This document shows positions 52,924 through 62,386 of a stretch of DNA of 64,000 nt, in pieces. Each line of letters opens with the position of its first letter. Position 1 is the first letter of the stretch. The DNA is from Nitrospira sp. UBA6493. Its GTDB lineage: Bacteria; Nitrospirota; Nitrospiria; Nitrospirales; Nitrospiraceae. The notes beneath the pieces are model-generated. The model worked only from the letters and a program-made list of their open reading frames with translations. It did no database searches and was not told where the DNA came from. The translations under genes and the position numbers were made by a program. Where the stretch lies: NCBI GenBank assembly GCA_002435325.1, contig DJMJ01000002.1, positions 46,540 through 110,539 of the forward strand, read 5' to 3'.

Positions 52924-53588
52924 ATCTCGCTGCACCCCCTCGTGAGACGATGGTGCGGGTCACCGAAATCTTTTTCAGTCTCCAAGGTGAATCGACCTTT
53001 GCGGGTCAGCCGTGCGTCTTCATTCGGCTGACTGGCTGTCCGCTCCGTTGCACCTGGTGTGATACGGAATATAGTTTCTATGGCGGATCGTTGCGGTCCG
53101 TCGACGGGCTCCTCGCGCAGGTGGCGCAATACGGATGCCGTTTAGTTGAAGTGACGGGCGGCGAACCGCTCGCGCAGCCGGAGTCGCTTCCATTGATTGC
53201 ACGGCTCTGCGACGAAGGTTATACGGTCTTGCTGGAAACCAGCGGCGCGATCGACATTGAGCCGGTCGACCGGCGGGCTCATATCATTCTTGATATCAAA
53301 TGTCCGGGCAGCGGGATGACGGATCGCATGCATTGGCCGAACCTGGATCATTTAACGGCGAAAGATGAAGCGAAGTTTGTGCTGGCCAGTCGGGTGGACT
53401 ATGACTGGGCGCGCGATATAGTGGCGCGGTTTCGCCTGGCCAACCGCTGTACGGTACTCTTCAGCCCGGTGTTCGGCTCGCTGGACCTTCGCCAGCTGGC
53501 GGAATGGATTCTGGCGGACCGGTTGCCGGTGCGGTTCCAACTGCAGTTGCACAAATATATTTGGGCCCCTGACATGCGGGGCGTGTAG
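52920..53588 (+). CDS. queE: 7-carboxy-7-deazaguanine synthase (radical SAM)
   Basis: The start at 52920 overlaps the preceding TGA (ATGA); 52914 is a possible alternative. The 222-residue product has VTEIFFSLQGESTFAGQPCVFIRL and the radical-SAM triad GCPLRCTWCDTEY (CxxxCxxC), then VEVTGGEPL. This matches QueE, which contracts 6-carboxy-tetrahydropterin to the 7-deazaguanine core on the way to queuosine. It is coupled to the HAD gene; other que genes are not in the window. Confidence 0.9.
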   Translation: MNLAAPPRETMVRVTEIFFSLQGESTFAGQPCVFIRLTGCPLRCTWCDTEYSFYGGSLRSVDGLLAQVAQYGCRLVEVTGGEPLAQPESLPLIARLCDEGYTVLLETSGAIDIEPVDRRAHIILDIKCPGSGMTDRMHWPNLDHLTAKDEAKFVLASRVDYDWARDIVARFRLANRCTVLFSPVFGSLDLRQLAEWILADRLPVRFQLQLHKYIWAPDMRGV

Positions 53589-53639
53589 CATCCTGTGTGG
53601 TGAGTCGGTGTCGTCCATTTCGAGGAGGGTGTACGGTTT

Positions 53640-55148
53640 ATGAAGATTATGCGCGTTGAAACCAAGATAGGCCGGGTCGCAACCGAAGCAGCCGAGGTGC
53701 TGGTCCTGATGCATTGCGAGGGCGAGGCGCTTTCCCTGGACGCCGCGTCGGTCGATAAGGCTCTGGGCGGCGTGCTGCGTGAATTGCTGCAATCGAAAGA
53801 GTTCGAGGGTAAGGCCAATGAGCTGGCCTTGATTCATGCACAAAAAAAGGTCTCTGCCAAACGGATCCTCCTGGTGGGGCTGGGCAAGAAGAAGGATCTC
53901 GGCGCGGACCAGCTTCGACAGGCCATAGGGTATGTGGTGAAGCGGGTGCGCCAGATCAAGGCGTCGTCGTTCACCGTGGCCTTACCCGCGCTGCTGCCGG
54001 CCGCCTCGTCGCTGGTGGAATCCGCTCAGGCGATGGCCGAGGGGGCGATTCTCGGCAGTTACCAGTTCACGACCTATCGCAGTGATGCGCCGACCGCCAA
54101 AGATGTGAAGGCCATGAATGTATTGGTGCAAGGGAAAGAGGCGCTCCGTTCGGTTGCAGAAGGGGTGCGGCGTGGTGTTGCGACGGCGGAGGCGGCGGTA
54201 TTGGTGCGTGATCTCTGCAACCATCCGTCGAATGTGCTGACCCCGACTATGGTGGCGAATGAGGCGAAAGCGATTGCGAAGGAAGAAGCCCTGACGATCA
54301 AGATCCTCGAAGAGCGCGATATGGAGAAGCTCGGGATGGGCGCGTTGCTCGGCGTGGCCAGGGGCAGTCATGAGCCGCCGAAGTTCATCATTCTCGAATA
54401 CAAGGGCTCGAAGAAAAAAGATGAGCGGCCTGTTGTATTGGTCGGCAAGACGATCACGTTTGACACCGGCGGTATTTCTCTCAAGCCGGCTGAAAACATG
54501 GAGCATATGAAGGCGGATATGACCGGCGGCGCCGAGGTCTTGGCGTCGATCCGTGCCGCCGCAAGGTTGAAATTGCCCCTGCATCTGATCAGCATCTTGC
54601 CGGTGGCCGAAAACATGCCGGGTGGCCGGGCCATGAAGCCCGGTGATGTGGTGAAAACGCTGTCCGGTAAAACGGTTGAAGTGCAGAATACGGATGCGGA
54701 GGGTCGGCTGATTTTGTCCGATGCGCTGGCCTACGCAACCCGCTACAAACCGGCGGCACTGATCGATATTGCGACGCTCACCGGCGCCTGTGTGGTGGCG
54801 CTGGGTCAGTTCGCCATCGGCATGTTCGGGACCGATACGGTCTTGAAGGAGACGGTGCGCAAGGCTGGATTGCGCTCCGGGGAGCGGGTCTGGGAGATGC
54901 CGCTGTGGGATGAATATTTCGAGCAGTTGCGAAGCGATGTGGCCGATATGCGGAATATCGGAGGCCGGGGGGGCGGTATGATTACCGCAGCGCTATTCCT
55001 GAGCAAATTCGTCGGTGATTGTCCCTGGGTGCATTTGGACATTGCCAGCACGGACTGGAGCGAGCGGGAACGGGCTTATATTCCCAAGGGGCCCAGTGGG
55101 ATTGGAACGCGGCTGTTGATTCAGTATTTGATTGATCGCACACTCTAA
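53640..55148 (+). CDS. pepA: Leucyl aminopeptidase (M17)
   Basis: A 502-residue protein, usual length. The C-terminal catalytic domain has GKTITFDTGGISLKP, the metal ligands in MKADMTGG, NTDAEGRLILSDAL and the conserved Arg of that loop, and GGRGGGMITAALFL. It removes N-terminal residues using two metal ions as a hexamer in the cytosol; some family members also bind DNA. GGAGGG lies 11 bases before the ATG. Twenty bases separate it from nagZ. Confidence 0.92.
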   Translation: MKIMRVETKIGRVATEAAEVLVLMHCEGEALSLDAASVDKALGGVLRELLQSKEFEGKANELALIHAQKKVSAKRILLVGLGKKKDLGADQLRQAIGYVVKRVRQIKASSFTVALPALLPAASSLVESAQAMAEGAILGSYQFTTYRSDAPTAKDVKAMNVLVQGKEALRSVAEGVRRGVATAEAAVLVRDLCNHPSNVLTPTMVANEAKAIAKEEALTIKILEERDMEKLGMGALLGVARGSHEPPKFIILEYKGSKKKDERPVVLVGKTITFDTGGISLKPAENMEHMKADMTGGAEVLASIRAAARLKLPLHLISILPVAENMPGGRAMKPGDVVKTLSGKTVEVQNTDAEGRLILSDALAYATRYKPAALIDIATLTGACVVALGQFAIGMFGTDTVLKETVRKAGLRSGERVWEMPLWDEYFEQLRSDVADMRNIGGRGGGMITAALFLSKFVGDCPWVHLDIASTDWSERERAYIPKGPSGIGTRLLIQYLIDRTL

Positions 55149-55168
55149 GGCTGTCGAGGGTTGCACCT

Positions 55169-56272
55169 ATGTTGATGTCGCGCGAAAAGATCGGCCAGTT
55201 ATTCATGGTGGGGTTCGACGGGACGTCGGTCTCCCCGGACCTCGCGGCCTTTATCAGGGAATATAAGCCAGGCGGGGTGATTCTCTTTTCGCGCAATTTG
55301 GAATCGATCGAGCAGATTGTTGATCTGACAAACGATCTGCAGCGTTGCAGCCCACATTCACCCTTGCTGATCTCGATCGATCAGGAAGGCGGCCGGGTGT
55401 CGCGGTTACCGAAGAGCTTCACGATTTTCCCTCCCTGCGAGGTGCTGGGGGTCTGCAACTCATCCGAACTCGCCTATGCGGCGGCGGCGACCATTGCAAA
55501 AGAACTCAGAGCGGTCGGGATCAACATGAACATGTCGCCGGTGCTGGACGTGAACAGCAATCCGGCAAACCCGGTGATCGGGGACCGCGCCTTCGGCTCG
55601 ACGCCAGGCCCCGTGTGTGAGCTGGGCTTGGCCACGATCGGCGGATTACAAGATAACCGTGTGGTGGCCTGCGGCAAACATTTTCCAGGACATGGGGATA
55701 CGAATACGGATTCCCACAAGGAATTGCCGGTCGTGACAGCAACGCGCGAGCGGCTAGAGGACGTCGAGTTCCCCCCGTTCCGCCAGGCCACGGCTCACGG
55801 AGTCGCCACATTGATGACGGCTCATGTTCGCTATAGCGCATTGGATGAGAAAGTTCCCGCGACGCTGTCCCCGGCCATCATCACGACGTTTCTCCGCGGG
55901 GAGTTGAACTACGACGGGGTTGTGCTTACCGACGATTTGGAGATGCATGCGATCATCGACCATTATGGCATTGAAGAGGCGACGGTGCGGTCGATTCAGG
56001 CCGGCTGTGACATGCCGCTGATCTGCAAAGACCGGAATCGCGAGATTGCGGCTATCACCGCCTTGGACAAGGCCGTTGCCGATGGAAGTATTTCCATCGA
56101 GCGGTTGGAGCAATCGCTGGCGCGCATAGCCCGGTTGAAGCAGCGGTTTCTCGCCCCGTATAAGCCGGTCGTGATTTCCGATGCCAAGCTGATCGTCGGA
56201 TGCCGCAGTCATCAGACGCTGCTTCGATCCATCCATCAGGCCCGCGAGCGCATCGCGAAAGCGACGGTGTGA
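55169..56272 (+). CDS. nagZ: Beta-N-acetylhexosaminidase (GH3, NagZ)
   Basis: A 367-residue GH3 protein without a signal peptide. It has SIDQEGGRVSRL, the KHFPGHGDTNTDSH loop carrying the catalytic Asp-His dyad, and the nucleophile Asp in VVLTDDLEMHAI. NagZ removes GlcNAc from muropeptides during cell-wall recycling in the cytoplasm. It overlaps the MFS transporter gene by a GTGA, hinting at a shared recycling function. Confidence 0.9.
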   Translation: MLMSREKIGQLFMVGFDGTSVSPDLAAFIREYKPGGVILFSRNLESIEQIVDLTNDLQRCSPHSPLLISIDQEGGRVSRLPKSFTIFPPCEVLGVCNSSELAYAAAATIAKELRAVGINMNMSPVLDVNSNPANPVIGDRAFGSTPGPVCELGLATIGGLQDNRVVACGKHFPGHGDTNTDSHKELPVVTATRERLEDVEFPPFRQATAHGVATLMTAHVRYSALDEKVPATLSPAIITTFLRGELNYDGVVLTDDLEMHAIIDHYGIEEATVRSIQAGCDMPLICKDRNREIAAITALDKAVADGSISIERLEQSLARIARLKQRFLAPYKPVVISDAKLIVGCRSHQTLLRSIHQARERIAKATV

Positions 56273-57552
56273 AACCGCCCCCTTCTTTCCCGGCCGGCCG
56301 GCGCGAACTCTGGGCCTGGTGCTGCTACGATTTCGCGAACTCCTCTTTTTCTACCCTGATCGTCACTGTTGCGTATAGCGTTTATTTTATTCAGGTTGTG
56401 GCGGCTGACCTGTCATCAGGCAATCAGGCTGAGCGCCTTTGGTTCTGGGGCTATGCTGTGTCCATGCTGGTTGTCGCGCTGGTCGCGCCGATCTTGGGGG
56501 CGTTGGCCGATGCTCGCGCAATCAAGCGGCAACTGCTGGCTGGTTCCACCCTGCTCTGTGTTGTCTGTACGGCATTGCTGTTTTTTGTCGATAAGGGGGA
56601 TACCGGGCTCGGGCTGGTCTTGTTCGGCTTGGCCAATATCGGCTTCGACCTGGGCTTTGTCTTTTGCAGTGCGTTTCTCGTCGAGTTAGTGGTCCCTCAG
56701 GAGATGGGGCGTTTATCCGGTTACGGCTGGGGATTCGGCTATGCCGGCGGGCTTCTGTCGCTCGCGCTGGCCTACCCATTTATCAAGGGTGGATTTGCTG
56801 AGAGCAATCTCGTCTCGTACCGGCTTAGTTTTACCGTCACGGCTGCCTTCTTTCTCCTGGCGTCTATCCCCACGTTTTTATTTTTGCAGGAACGGGCTCA
56901 AGCTCAGATTCGTGTGCCAGGCCTGAGTCTCTGGCGTCAGGTCATGGCACAGTTACGGGAGACGGCTGGACAATTGCGGCGATATCGGGATCTGCGGCGG
57001 TATTTCCTGGCCTATTTGATTTACTCGGATGCAATCAATACGGTGATCGTCGCGTCGGCTATCTTCGCGAATAAAGTCCTGGATTTCACGCCGGGCGATT
57101 TGATCATATATTTTCTGATAACTCAGATTACCGCGGGCTTGGGTTCGGTGGGGTTTGGGATTTTTGCGGATCGGATTGGTGCCGCCAGAGTGATTACGAT
57201 CACGTTAGTGATGTGGATAGGGCTGGTCGTGGCTGCGGCGGCAGTCCAAACGCAGACGCAGTTCTATTTGATCGGACTGGTGGCAGGCGCCGCGCTTGGA
57301 GCCAATCAGGCGGTGAGTCGCACATTGCTGGGACGGTTTACCCCATTGGGACGGCAGGGAGAATTTTTCGGTTTCTTTTCGGTTGCCGGGAAGTTTGCCG
57401 CGATTATGGGCCCGATCGTCTATGGAGAAGTCACGGCTTGGACCGGCAGTCAGCGCTGGGCTGTGCTTTCCATGGTAGTGTTCTTTGCTGTAGGCTTGGC
57501 CATATTTCTTGGAGTGGATGAACGGCGTGGCATCGCGGCCGCGCAGGACTGA
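56269..57552 (+). CDS. MFS transporter of the UMF1/Atg22-like group
   Basis: The GTG start at 56269 (GTGA overlap with nagZ) is chosen because homology starts at RRELWAWCCYDFANSSF; the frame itself opens at 56200. About 12 membrane helices in 427 residues; CYDFANSSFSTLI at the N-terminus is typical of UMF1 proteins. Candidate substrates are small peptides, amino acids or sugars. The coupling to nagZ suggests uptake or export of cell-wall breakdown products, but this is inference. Confidence 0.8.
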   Translation: MKPPPSFPAGRRELWAWCCYDFANSSFSTLIVTVAYSVYFIQVVAADLSSGNQAERLWFWGYAVSMLVVALVAPILGALADARAIKRQLLAGSTLLCVVCTALLFFVDKGDTGLGLVLFGLANIGFDLGFVFCSAFLVELVVPQEMGRLSGYGWGFGYAGGLLSLALAYPFIKGGFAESNLVSYRLSFTVTAAFFLLASIPTFLFLQERAQAQIRVPGLSLWRQVMAQLRETAGQLRRYRDLRRYFLAYLIYSDAINTVIVASAIFANKVLDFTPGDLIIYFLITQITAGLGSVGFGIFADRIGAARVITITLVMWIGLVVAAAAVQTQTQFYLIGLVAGAALGANQAVSRTLLGRFTPLGRQGEFFGFFSVAGKFAAIMGPIVYGEVTAWTGSQRWAVLSMVVFFAVGLAIFLGVDERRGIAAAQD

Positions 57553-57561
57553 GGTGATCTG

Positions 57562-57954
57562 ATGGCGGTCAAGAAAGGCGATATCCTCGACGAGCATAAA
57601 CGGCATCCTCATTCATGCGGACTCGTGATTAAAATCATGGGTGGTGGGGAAGGGTTTGAGAAGGTGCTGTGCTGCGGCCATGAATTGACGGAGCAGGATA
57701 TAGTGGAGGATTTCGGTTCTCCGGCCGGCCGGAAAAAAGGGCTGTTACCTCCGGCGGTGATCCTGGATGAAAAAAAGCTTTATCCTGATTCCTGCGGGTT
57801 GCGTGTGATGATCATGGATGGCGGTGCGGGCTTTAAGGAAATCCGTTGCTGCGGACATTCTTTGACGGCCAGTTCGATGCGGGAGCTGAAGTTCGGTCAG
57901 ATGCGGACACCCGATCCGGAGCCAAAGCCAACCGGTCCGGCGGGGCACGCATAA
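57562..57954 (+). CDS. Tandem-repeat protein with two SCGL...CCGH modules
   Basis: A 130-residue soluble protein consisting of two copies of a module of about 32 residues: PHSCGLVIKIMGGGEGF-x5-CCGHEL near residue 16 and PDSCGLRVMIMDGGAGF-x5-CCGHSL near residue 74, joined by a Pro/Lys linker, with a Pro-rich tail. Each module offers three Cys and one His, suited to metal or Fe-S binding. I do not know the family. GAGGTGATCTG precedes the ATG, and it follows the MFS gene by nine bases. Confidence 0.7.
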   Translation: MAVKKGDILDEHKRHPHSCGLVIKIMGGGEGFEKVLCCGHELTEQDIVEDFGSPAGRKKGLLPPAVILDEKKLYPDSCGLRVMIMDGGAGFKEIRCCGHSLTASSMRELKFGQMRTPDPEPKPTGPAGHA

Positions 57955-57973
57955 TCACGATCGGAGGACGGTG

Positions 57974-58480
57974 ATGGCGACAGATGAATCGGTCACGCCC
58001 CGTGGTGAGGTGCTAAAGCGCTGGTGCCATTACATGGAATGGTTGGACCGCTTGGGGTATGCCACGGCCGGGTTTAGCCTCTTGATCCTGGGTATGCTGA
58101 TTTTTCTCCATGCCTGGTATCTGTTTCTGGTAGTGTTGTTCACTAAGGCGGGGGATGTGGCCTTGCTCTCTGCCGGACTCAAACTGCTCAACGATTTGTT
58201 ATTGGTCATTATTTTATTGGAGCTTTTCCGCACGGTTGTTCGATTTCTCCAAACCGAAGTTTTGACGCTGGAGCCTTATCTTGCCGTTGGTATTATTGCC
58301 TGCACCAGGAGGATTCTGACGGCAAGCGCGGAGTTGTCGCATCAACTGCACATGACGGACATGCAGTTCTATCAATATCTGATGGATGTGGGTTTGAATG
58401 TCTTGGTTATTTTGGTCCTCATCATTGCCGTCTTTATGATCCGGAAGCGGCCGGCTGCTGGGAATAGCGCGATCGCTTAG
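57974..58480 (+). CDS. PsiE-like integral membrane protein
   Basis: A 168-residue protein starting after GGAGGACGG. Four membrane helices (GYATAGFSLLILGMLIFLHAWYLFLVVLF; LLNDLLLVIILLELFRTVV; YLAVGIIACTRRILT; VLVILVLIIAVFMI) and the motif LLELFRTVVRFLQTEVLTLEPYLAVGIIACTRRIL place it in the phosphate-starvation-inducible PsiE-type family. The function is unknown. It follows the repeat protein by 19 bases. Confidence 0.72.
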   Translation: MATDESVTPRGEVLKRWCHYMEWLDRLGYATAGFSLLILGMLIFLHAWYLFLVVLFTKAGDVALLSAGLKLLNDLLLVIILLELFRTVVRFLQTEVLTLEPYLAVGIIACTRRILTASAELSHQLHMTDMQFYQYLMDVGLNVLVILVLIIAVFMIRKRPAAGNSAIA

Positions 58481-58554
58481 CGGACCGGTCCCTGTCTCTT
58501 TGACTTGCCTGTGTCCCGCGACTTATGGCATCATCCGCCTTCTTGGAGACTGGC

Positions 58555-58998
58555 ATGGCGAATTTGCTCGAATATGTCGGCTGCGTGCATATCTTCCTCG
58601 GCCCCTACCGAGGAAATCCGATCGCGCTCTATTTGAATCGAACGCAATCGGGCTGCCAAATCAGTCCCAAAGCCTATCCCTGGAACGATGTCTTGGGTGT
58701 GGGCGAAACCCCGAACAAAGCTGCGGCCGATTTCGAAGACAAATGGAAAACCAAAGGCCTGGCTGCAGAAATGTATTCCGGGCCGTCATGGGAAGGAGGG
58801 ATTAAGCCGGAAAAACCAGCTCCGCCGAAACCAGCCGCTCCTCCGAAGCCGGCAGTTGTTCCAGCCGCAGCCGGTGCATCGCCCGCTCCTCAAGCAGCAG
58901 CACCATCAGCCACACCGGCTTCCACTCATCCAACGGCTTCACAGGCCGTTCCTGCAGCTCCAGATACCGCACCAGAATCAGCGCGCGAATCGAAGTAA
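58555..58998 (+). CDS. Hypothetical protein with Pro/Ala-rich tail
   Basis: The start at 58555 has TTGGAG at good spacing; an upstream ATG at 58525 has no site. Residues 1-80 form a compact domain (HIFLGPYRGNPIALYLNRTQSGCQIS, YPWNDVLGVGETPNKAAADFEDKW) and the rest is a flexible Pro/Ala/Ser tail. I do not recognise the family. It is convergent with the APC permease gene, with 10 bases between them. Confidence 0.6.
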   Translation: MANLLEYVGCVHIFLGPYRGNPIALYLNRTQSGCQISPKAYPWNDVLGVGETPNKAAADFEDKWKTKGLAAEMYSGPSWEGGIKPEKPAPPKPAAPPKPAVVPAAAGASPAPQAAAPSATPASTHPTASQAVPAAPDTAPESARESK

Positions 58999-59008
58999 TC
59001 CCGATTTC

Positions 59009-60451
59009 CTACTGTGCGTCTGTTTGCGCGGTGGACCCCTGAGCCGCAGCAAGCTTGCTATGCCGAAGGCCGTAGACTCCATAAATCACGATGCCTCCGA
59101 TGGTCCACCAGACAAATCGATGCCAGGTGAGCGCGGGAAGTTGCCACATGAGGGCAAGGCAAGAGATCGCGCCCAGGACCGGTATCCAGGGCATGAAGGG
59201 AGTCTTGAATGGGCGAGGATGGTTGGGCCTGGTGTAACGTAGAACGATGAGTCCGATGCAGACAAGCGTGAAGGCGAAGAATGTTCCGATATTGGTCATG
59301 TCTGCGGCGGTGCCGATGGGCACGAGAGCCGCCATGATCGCCACTCCGACGCCTGTCAGCCAGGTCGCATGATGAGGGGTTCCAAAGCGCGGGTGAACAG
59401 CCGAGAGCCAGGGGCTCAGCAGCCCATCGCGTGAAATGGCAAAAAATACCCGAATCTGACCGAGCATCATCACCACCAGGACGCTCGTAATTCCGGCCAC
59501 GGCCCCAATAGCTACCACCGCAGCGCCCCATGTGTATCCCACCATGCGAAGGGCTTCCGCCACAGGTGCGTGAATATCGATCTGATCGGAAGGCACAAGC
59601 CCGGTCAGGACCGCGGCGACGGCGACATACAGAACCGTACAGATTCCCAGTGCGGCCATAATGCCGATCGGCAAATCTCGTTGGGGATTGCGCGCTTCTT
59701 CCGCCGTGGTGGTGATAGCGTCGAACCCGATGTAGGCAAAGAATACAGTGGCGGCGGCGGCGGTGACTCCCGCAAAACCTTGGGGCATGAACGGGGTCCA
59801 GTTGCTCGGTGTTATGGCCGGGGATCCGGCAGCGATGAAGAAGAGGATGACGGCCAGTTTCAGACACACGATGATGCCGGTTGCCCGGGCGCTTTCCTTG
59901 ATGCCGATAACGAGGATTATCGTGACAAGTAAGACGATTATGGCTGCGGGGAAGTTCGCAATGCCGCCGTCCGGTCCGCCGGGGGCGTGGGTGGCCCAAT
60001 CGGGCAGATGGATGCCGGCAAGCTTGAGCAGATTGTTGAAATAGCCGGACCAACCGATCGCGACGGCGACGCAGGCGACACCGTATTCTAAGATCAAATT
60101 CCATCCGGTGATCCAGGCGAGGAACTCGCCCAGCGTGGCGTAGGAATAGGTATAGGCCGAGCCGGCGGCTGGAATCATGGCCGCAAATTCGGCATAGCAG
60201 AGCGCGGCAAGCACGCAGGTCAATCCCGACAATATGAATGAAAGAATAATGCCGGGGCCTGCTCCTGGGCGGTGGGCATCGCCCACGATGGCGGTGCCGA
60301 TGAGCACGAAAATTCCGGTGCCGATGATGGCGCCGATGCCCAATCCGGTCAGGTCCCATGCGCTCAGGGTCCGCTTGAGCCGGTGTTGGGGATGGTCGGC
60401 GTCGGAGAGAATCCGCTCGATCGATTTCGTGCGTAAAAGTTTGCTGATCAC
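59009..60451 (-). CDS. Amino acid permease (APC family)
   Basis: A 480-residue protein with about 12 to 14 membrane helices. The N-terminus has LGIGAIIGTGIFVLIGTA, the substrate-site glycine motif of APC transporters, and the middle carries FFAYIGFDAITTTAEEARNPQRDLP, typical of cationic amino acid permeases. It takes up amino acids by proton symport; the exact substrate is not visible. It is a single gene with no co-oriented partner close by. Confidence 0.88.
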   Translation of the reverse strand: MISKLLRTKSIERILSDADHPQHRLKRTLSAWDLTGLGIGAIIGTGIFVLIGTAIVGDAHRPGAGPGIILSFILSGLTCVLAALCYAEFAAMIPAAGSAYTYSYATLGEFLAWITGWNLILEYGVACVAVAIGWSGYFNNLLKLAGIHLPDWATHAPGGPDGGIANFPAAIIVLLVTIILVIGIKESARATGIIVCLKLAVILFFIAAGSPAITPSNWTPFMPQGFAGVTAAAATVFFAYIGFDAITTTAEEARNPQRDLPIGIMAALGICTVLYVAVAAVLTGLVPSDQIDIHAPVAEALRMVGYTWGAAVVAIGAVAGITSVLVVMMLGQIRVFFAISRDGLLSPWLSAVHPRFGTPHHATWLTGVGVAIMAALVPIGTAADMTNIGTFFAFTLVCIGLIVLRYTRPNHPRPFKTPFMPWIPVLGAISCLALMWQLPALTWHRFVWWTIGGIVIYGVYGLRHSKLAAAQGSTAQTDAQ

Positions 60452-60567
60452 AAACCCTCCGGTCTGCTCGGTTGTGGGCTCTTCATGGATGAGAGGTCCG
60501 AATTTCCCCCAGTATAGCAGTCATTGAATGGAGGGCCAGAAGAATTGAGAAGGCGATCGTATGGGCA

Positions 60568-61308
60568 TCAGTTGCGTGTCTGGCGAGCGGATCGGAGCAG
60601 GGCTTGAAATAGTCGTCGATGGAGTACGTGGTGCTCGAAGAGAAATTCGGGGTGCCATTGGATGCCGAGGATAAACCGGTGTCGGGGCGATTCGACGGCT
60701 TCGATGACGCCATCCGGTGCAATGGCGCTGGCAATTAATTTCGGTCCAACGGTTTTGACAGATTGATGGTGGGAGCTATTTACCATCATCGAGGATCTCT
60801 TGACGATTTTGCGAAGGAGACTTCCCGGTGCGACCGTTACGGCGTGGGATAGATGGATCGCCTTGGTGGTTTGCCGATGGGACAAGACGCCTGGCACTTG
60901 GGAGGGCAGATCTTGAAAGAGGCTGCCGCCGCAGGCCACGTTAAGAGTTTGCATTCCGCCACAAATGCCTAGCAAGGGGAGATCGCGCCGTTGTGCATGA
61001 TGGACGAGATCCAGCTCAAAGTTGGCGCGGCGTTCGCTGACGAGGGGGAATTTATAGCGCTGGCGCTCTCCGTATAGGCGGGGAGAAAGATCGGGCCCGC
61101 TGCCAGTGAGCAAGAGCCCATCAATCCCGTCGAGGAGGCGACGACGTCCTGCCGCATCGGCTACGAGCGGAAGAATGAGGGGAATTCCGCCGAGCTCTTC
61201 GATGGCTCTGATGTATCGTGCCCGCAGGAAATAGGTAGGCTCATGCCCACCCCATTCTTTTCTGTCACCGGCATTGAAGTCTGGAGTAATGCCGATGACA
61301 GGTTTCAT
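60568..61308 (-). CDS. Class I glutamine-amidotransferase-type hydrolase (gamma-glutamyl-GABA hydrolase-like)
   Basis: The start at 61308 gives 246 residues beginning MKPVIGITPDF, as in PuuD-type C26 peptidases; a longer frame from 61392 runs into the preceding gene. Catalytic Cys lies in LLGICGGMQTLN and the His-Glu pair in GIQWHPEFL. DGLLLTGSGPDLSPRLY is typical. It hydrolyses gamma-glutamyl bonds. It starts one base after the membrane/signal protein stop and is probably co-transcribed with it. Confidence 0.83.
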   Translation of the reverse strand: MKPVIGITPDFNAGDRKEWGGHEPTYFLRARYIRAIEELGGIPLILPLVADAAGRRRLLDGIDGLLLTGSGPDLSPRLYGERQRYKFPLVSERRANFELDLVHHAQRRDLPLLGICGGMQTLNVACGGSLFQDLPSQVPGVLSHRQTTKAIHLSHAVTVAPGSLLRKIVKRSSMMVNSSHHQSVKTVGPKLIASAIAPDGVIEAVESPRHRFILGIQWHPEFLFEHHVLHRRLFQALLRSARQTRN

Positions 61309-61309
61309 T

Positions 61310-61717
61310 TTACCGGACTGGTTCGGCCGCACCGGTGGGGCCTGAAGGCTCGCTGTCGGCAGCCACGCCGAGGAATCGCACGGCACGATCACCGTTCAGA
61401 TGTTCAGGTGTGATGACATAGGTGCCATACATGCTGGGGATCCAAATATTTTTGGCCGTCTGTTCGCTTCCACCGGAGAATACGTAGGCCAATCCACCGA
61501 CCACTCCGCCGCAAATGGCAAAGGCCGCTTTGAGTGGGAAATATAAAATGGTAGAAACAGCCGAGGCTGCCTGCATACCCGCCCCTGAGGCCGTTCCTTG
61601 CTGGGTATCGGCGGAAGAAGATTGACTCCAGGCTGGAGCGGCAATGAAGAGTGAAAAAGTCATCAGCACCGCCAGTGCGGTCAGGGGAAGCGTGCGTATC
61701 AATCTGAAACGTGTCAC
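61310..61717 (-). CDS. Exported hypothetical protein
   Basis: The start is set at a GTG (61717) with GGAGG seven bases before it; the frame extends to 61774. The 135-residue product has a signal peptide (LPLTALAVLMTFSLFIAAPAWS) and a glycine/alanine-rich membrane-like segment (ILYFPLKAAFAICGGVVGGLAYVFSGG), then VPSMYGTYVITPEHLNG-type residues. Function unknown. It is one base upstream of the amidotransferase-type hydrolase. Confidence 0.68.
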   Translation of the reverse strand: MTRFRLIRTLPLTALAVLMTFSLFIAAPAWSQSSSADTQQGTASGAGMQAASAVSTILYFPLKAAFAICGGVVGGLAYVFSGGSEQTAKNIWIPSMYGTYVITPEHLNGDRAVRFLGVAADSEPSGPTGAAEPVR

Positions 61718-61860
61718 GGGAACCTCCTTCCTCTTCACAACAGAAGAGTGATGTGAATGACTCTCCTGATTCAAAACCAGGGTATTGCGTTATAACAAAT
61801 TCATCAACGCTTGCAAACCCCCTGCCGAAGGGCTTTTCTACAGAATGGCCAAGAAGATGG

Positions 61861-62307
61861 CTATGGCATGAGATCAAGCTCGCCAAGAATGTAGGAAACG
61901 ACATACTCTCGTCTAGTTTGTGCGGCCTGGTGAAGTTCGTGGACTAGCTCGGTGCGGCCGATTCGCTGGTTCTCCTGGGGCACTCCCAAATCTAGCCGCA
62001 GGTCGAGTTTGCACCAGGCGAGCGCTTGAGCAAAGAGGTCTGGAATGCGGGCTCTGAACTCATCCTGTTCAGACTCGGGCACCGATGCCAGGACCTGTGC
62101 CAGCCCCTCACTCAATTGTAGGGTTTCTTGGAGGGCTGCGACGTGGGCTTTTTCCATTTCCACGGAGATTTGAATGCCAGCCTTCCAACTTCGTTTCTTG
62201 ACGTTGAATACACAGTAATGCGTGTCCTTCTGCTCTTCGACCGTTTCAGGTCCGAAGAAGAGGGTGACGCGATACGGAAGCTGGTCTGGCGGTACGGCGA
62301 CATTCAT
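61861..62307 (-). CDS. Hypothetical 148-residue protein
   Basis: A soluble protein with VTLFFGPETVEEQKDTHYCVFNVKKRSWKAG at the beginning and helical acidic segments after it. No signal or motif that I can name. It is divergent from the M24 peptidase gene, with about 80 bases between the starts, which should hold both promoters. Confidence 0.6.
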   Translation of the reverse strand: MNVAVPPDQLPYRVTLFFGPETVEEQKDTHYCVFNVKKRSWKAGIQISVEMEKAHVAALQETLQLSEGLAQVLASVPESEQDEFRARIPDLFAQALAWCKLDLRLDLGVPQENQRIGRTELVHELHQAAQTRREYVVSYILGELDLMP

Positions 62308-62386
62308 ATATCACATTGTAGCATGTCCATGCTTCAAGCTGAGTATGAATTGACGGGCTATCCTTCCGGCGATAAGATGCCGCGTT

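Noticed and set aside
59058..60359. 433-residue minus-strand open frame overlapping the APC permease
   Set aside because: It is an Arg/His-rich shadow frame of the permease gene with no ribosome site and no protein-like composition.
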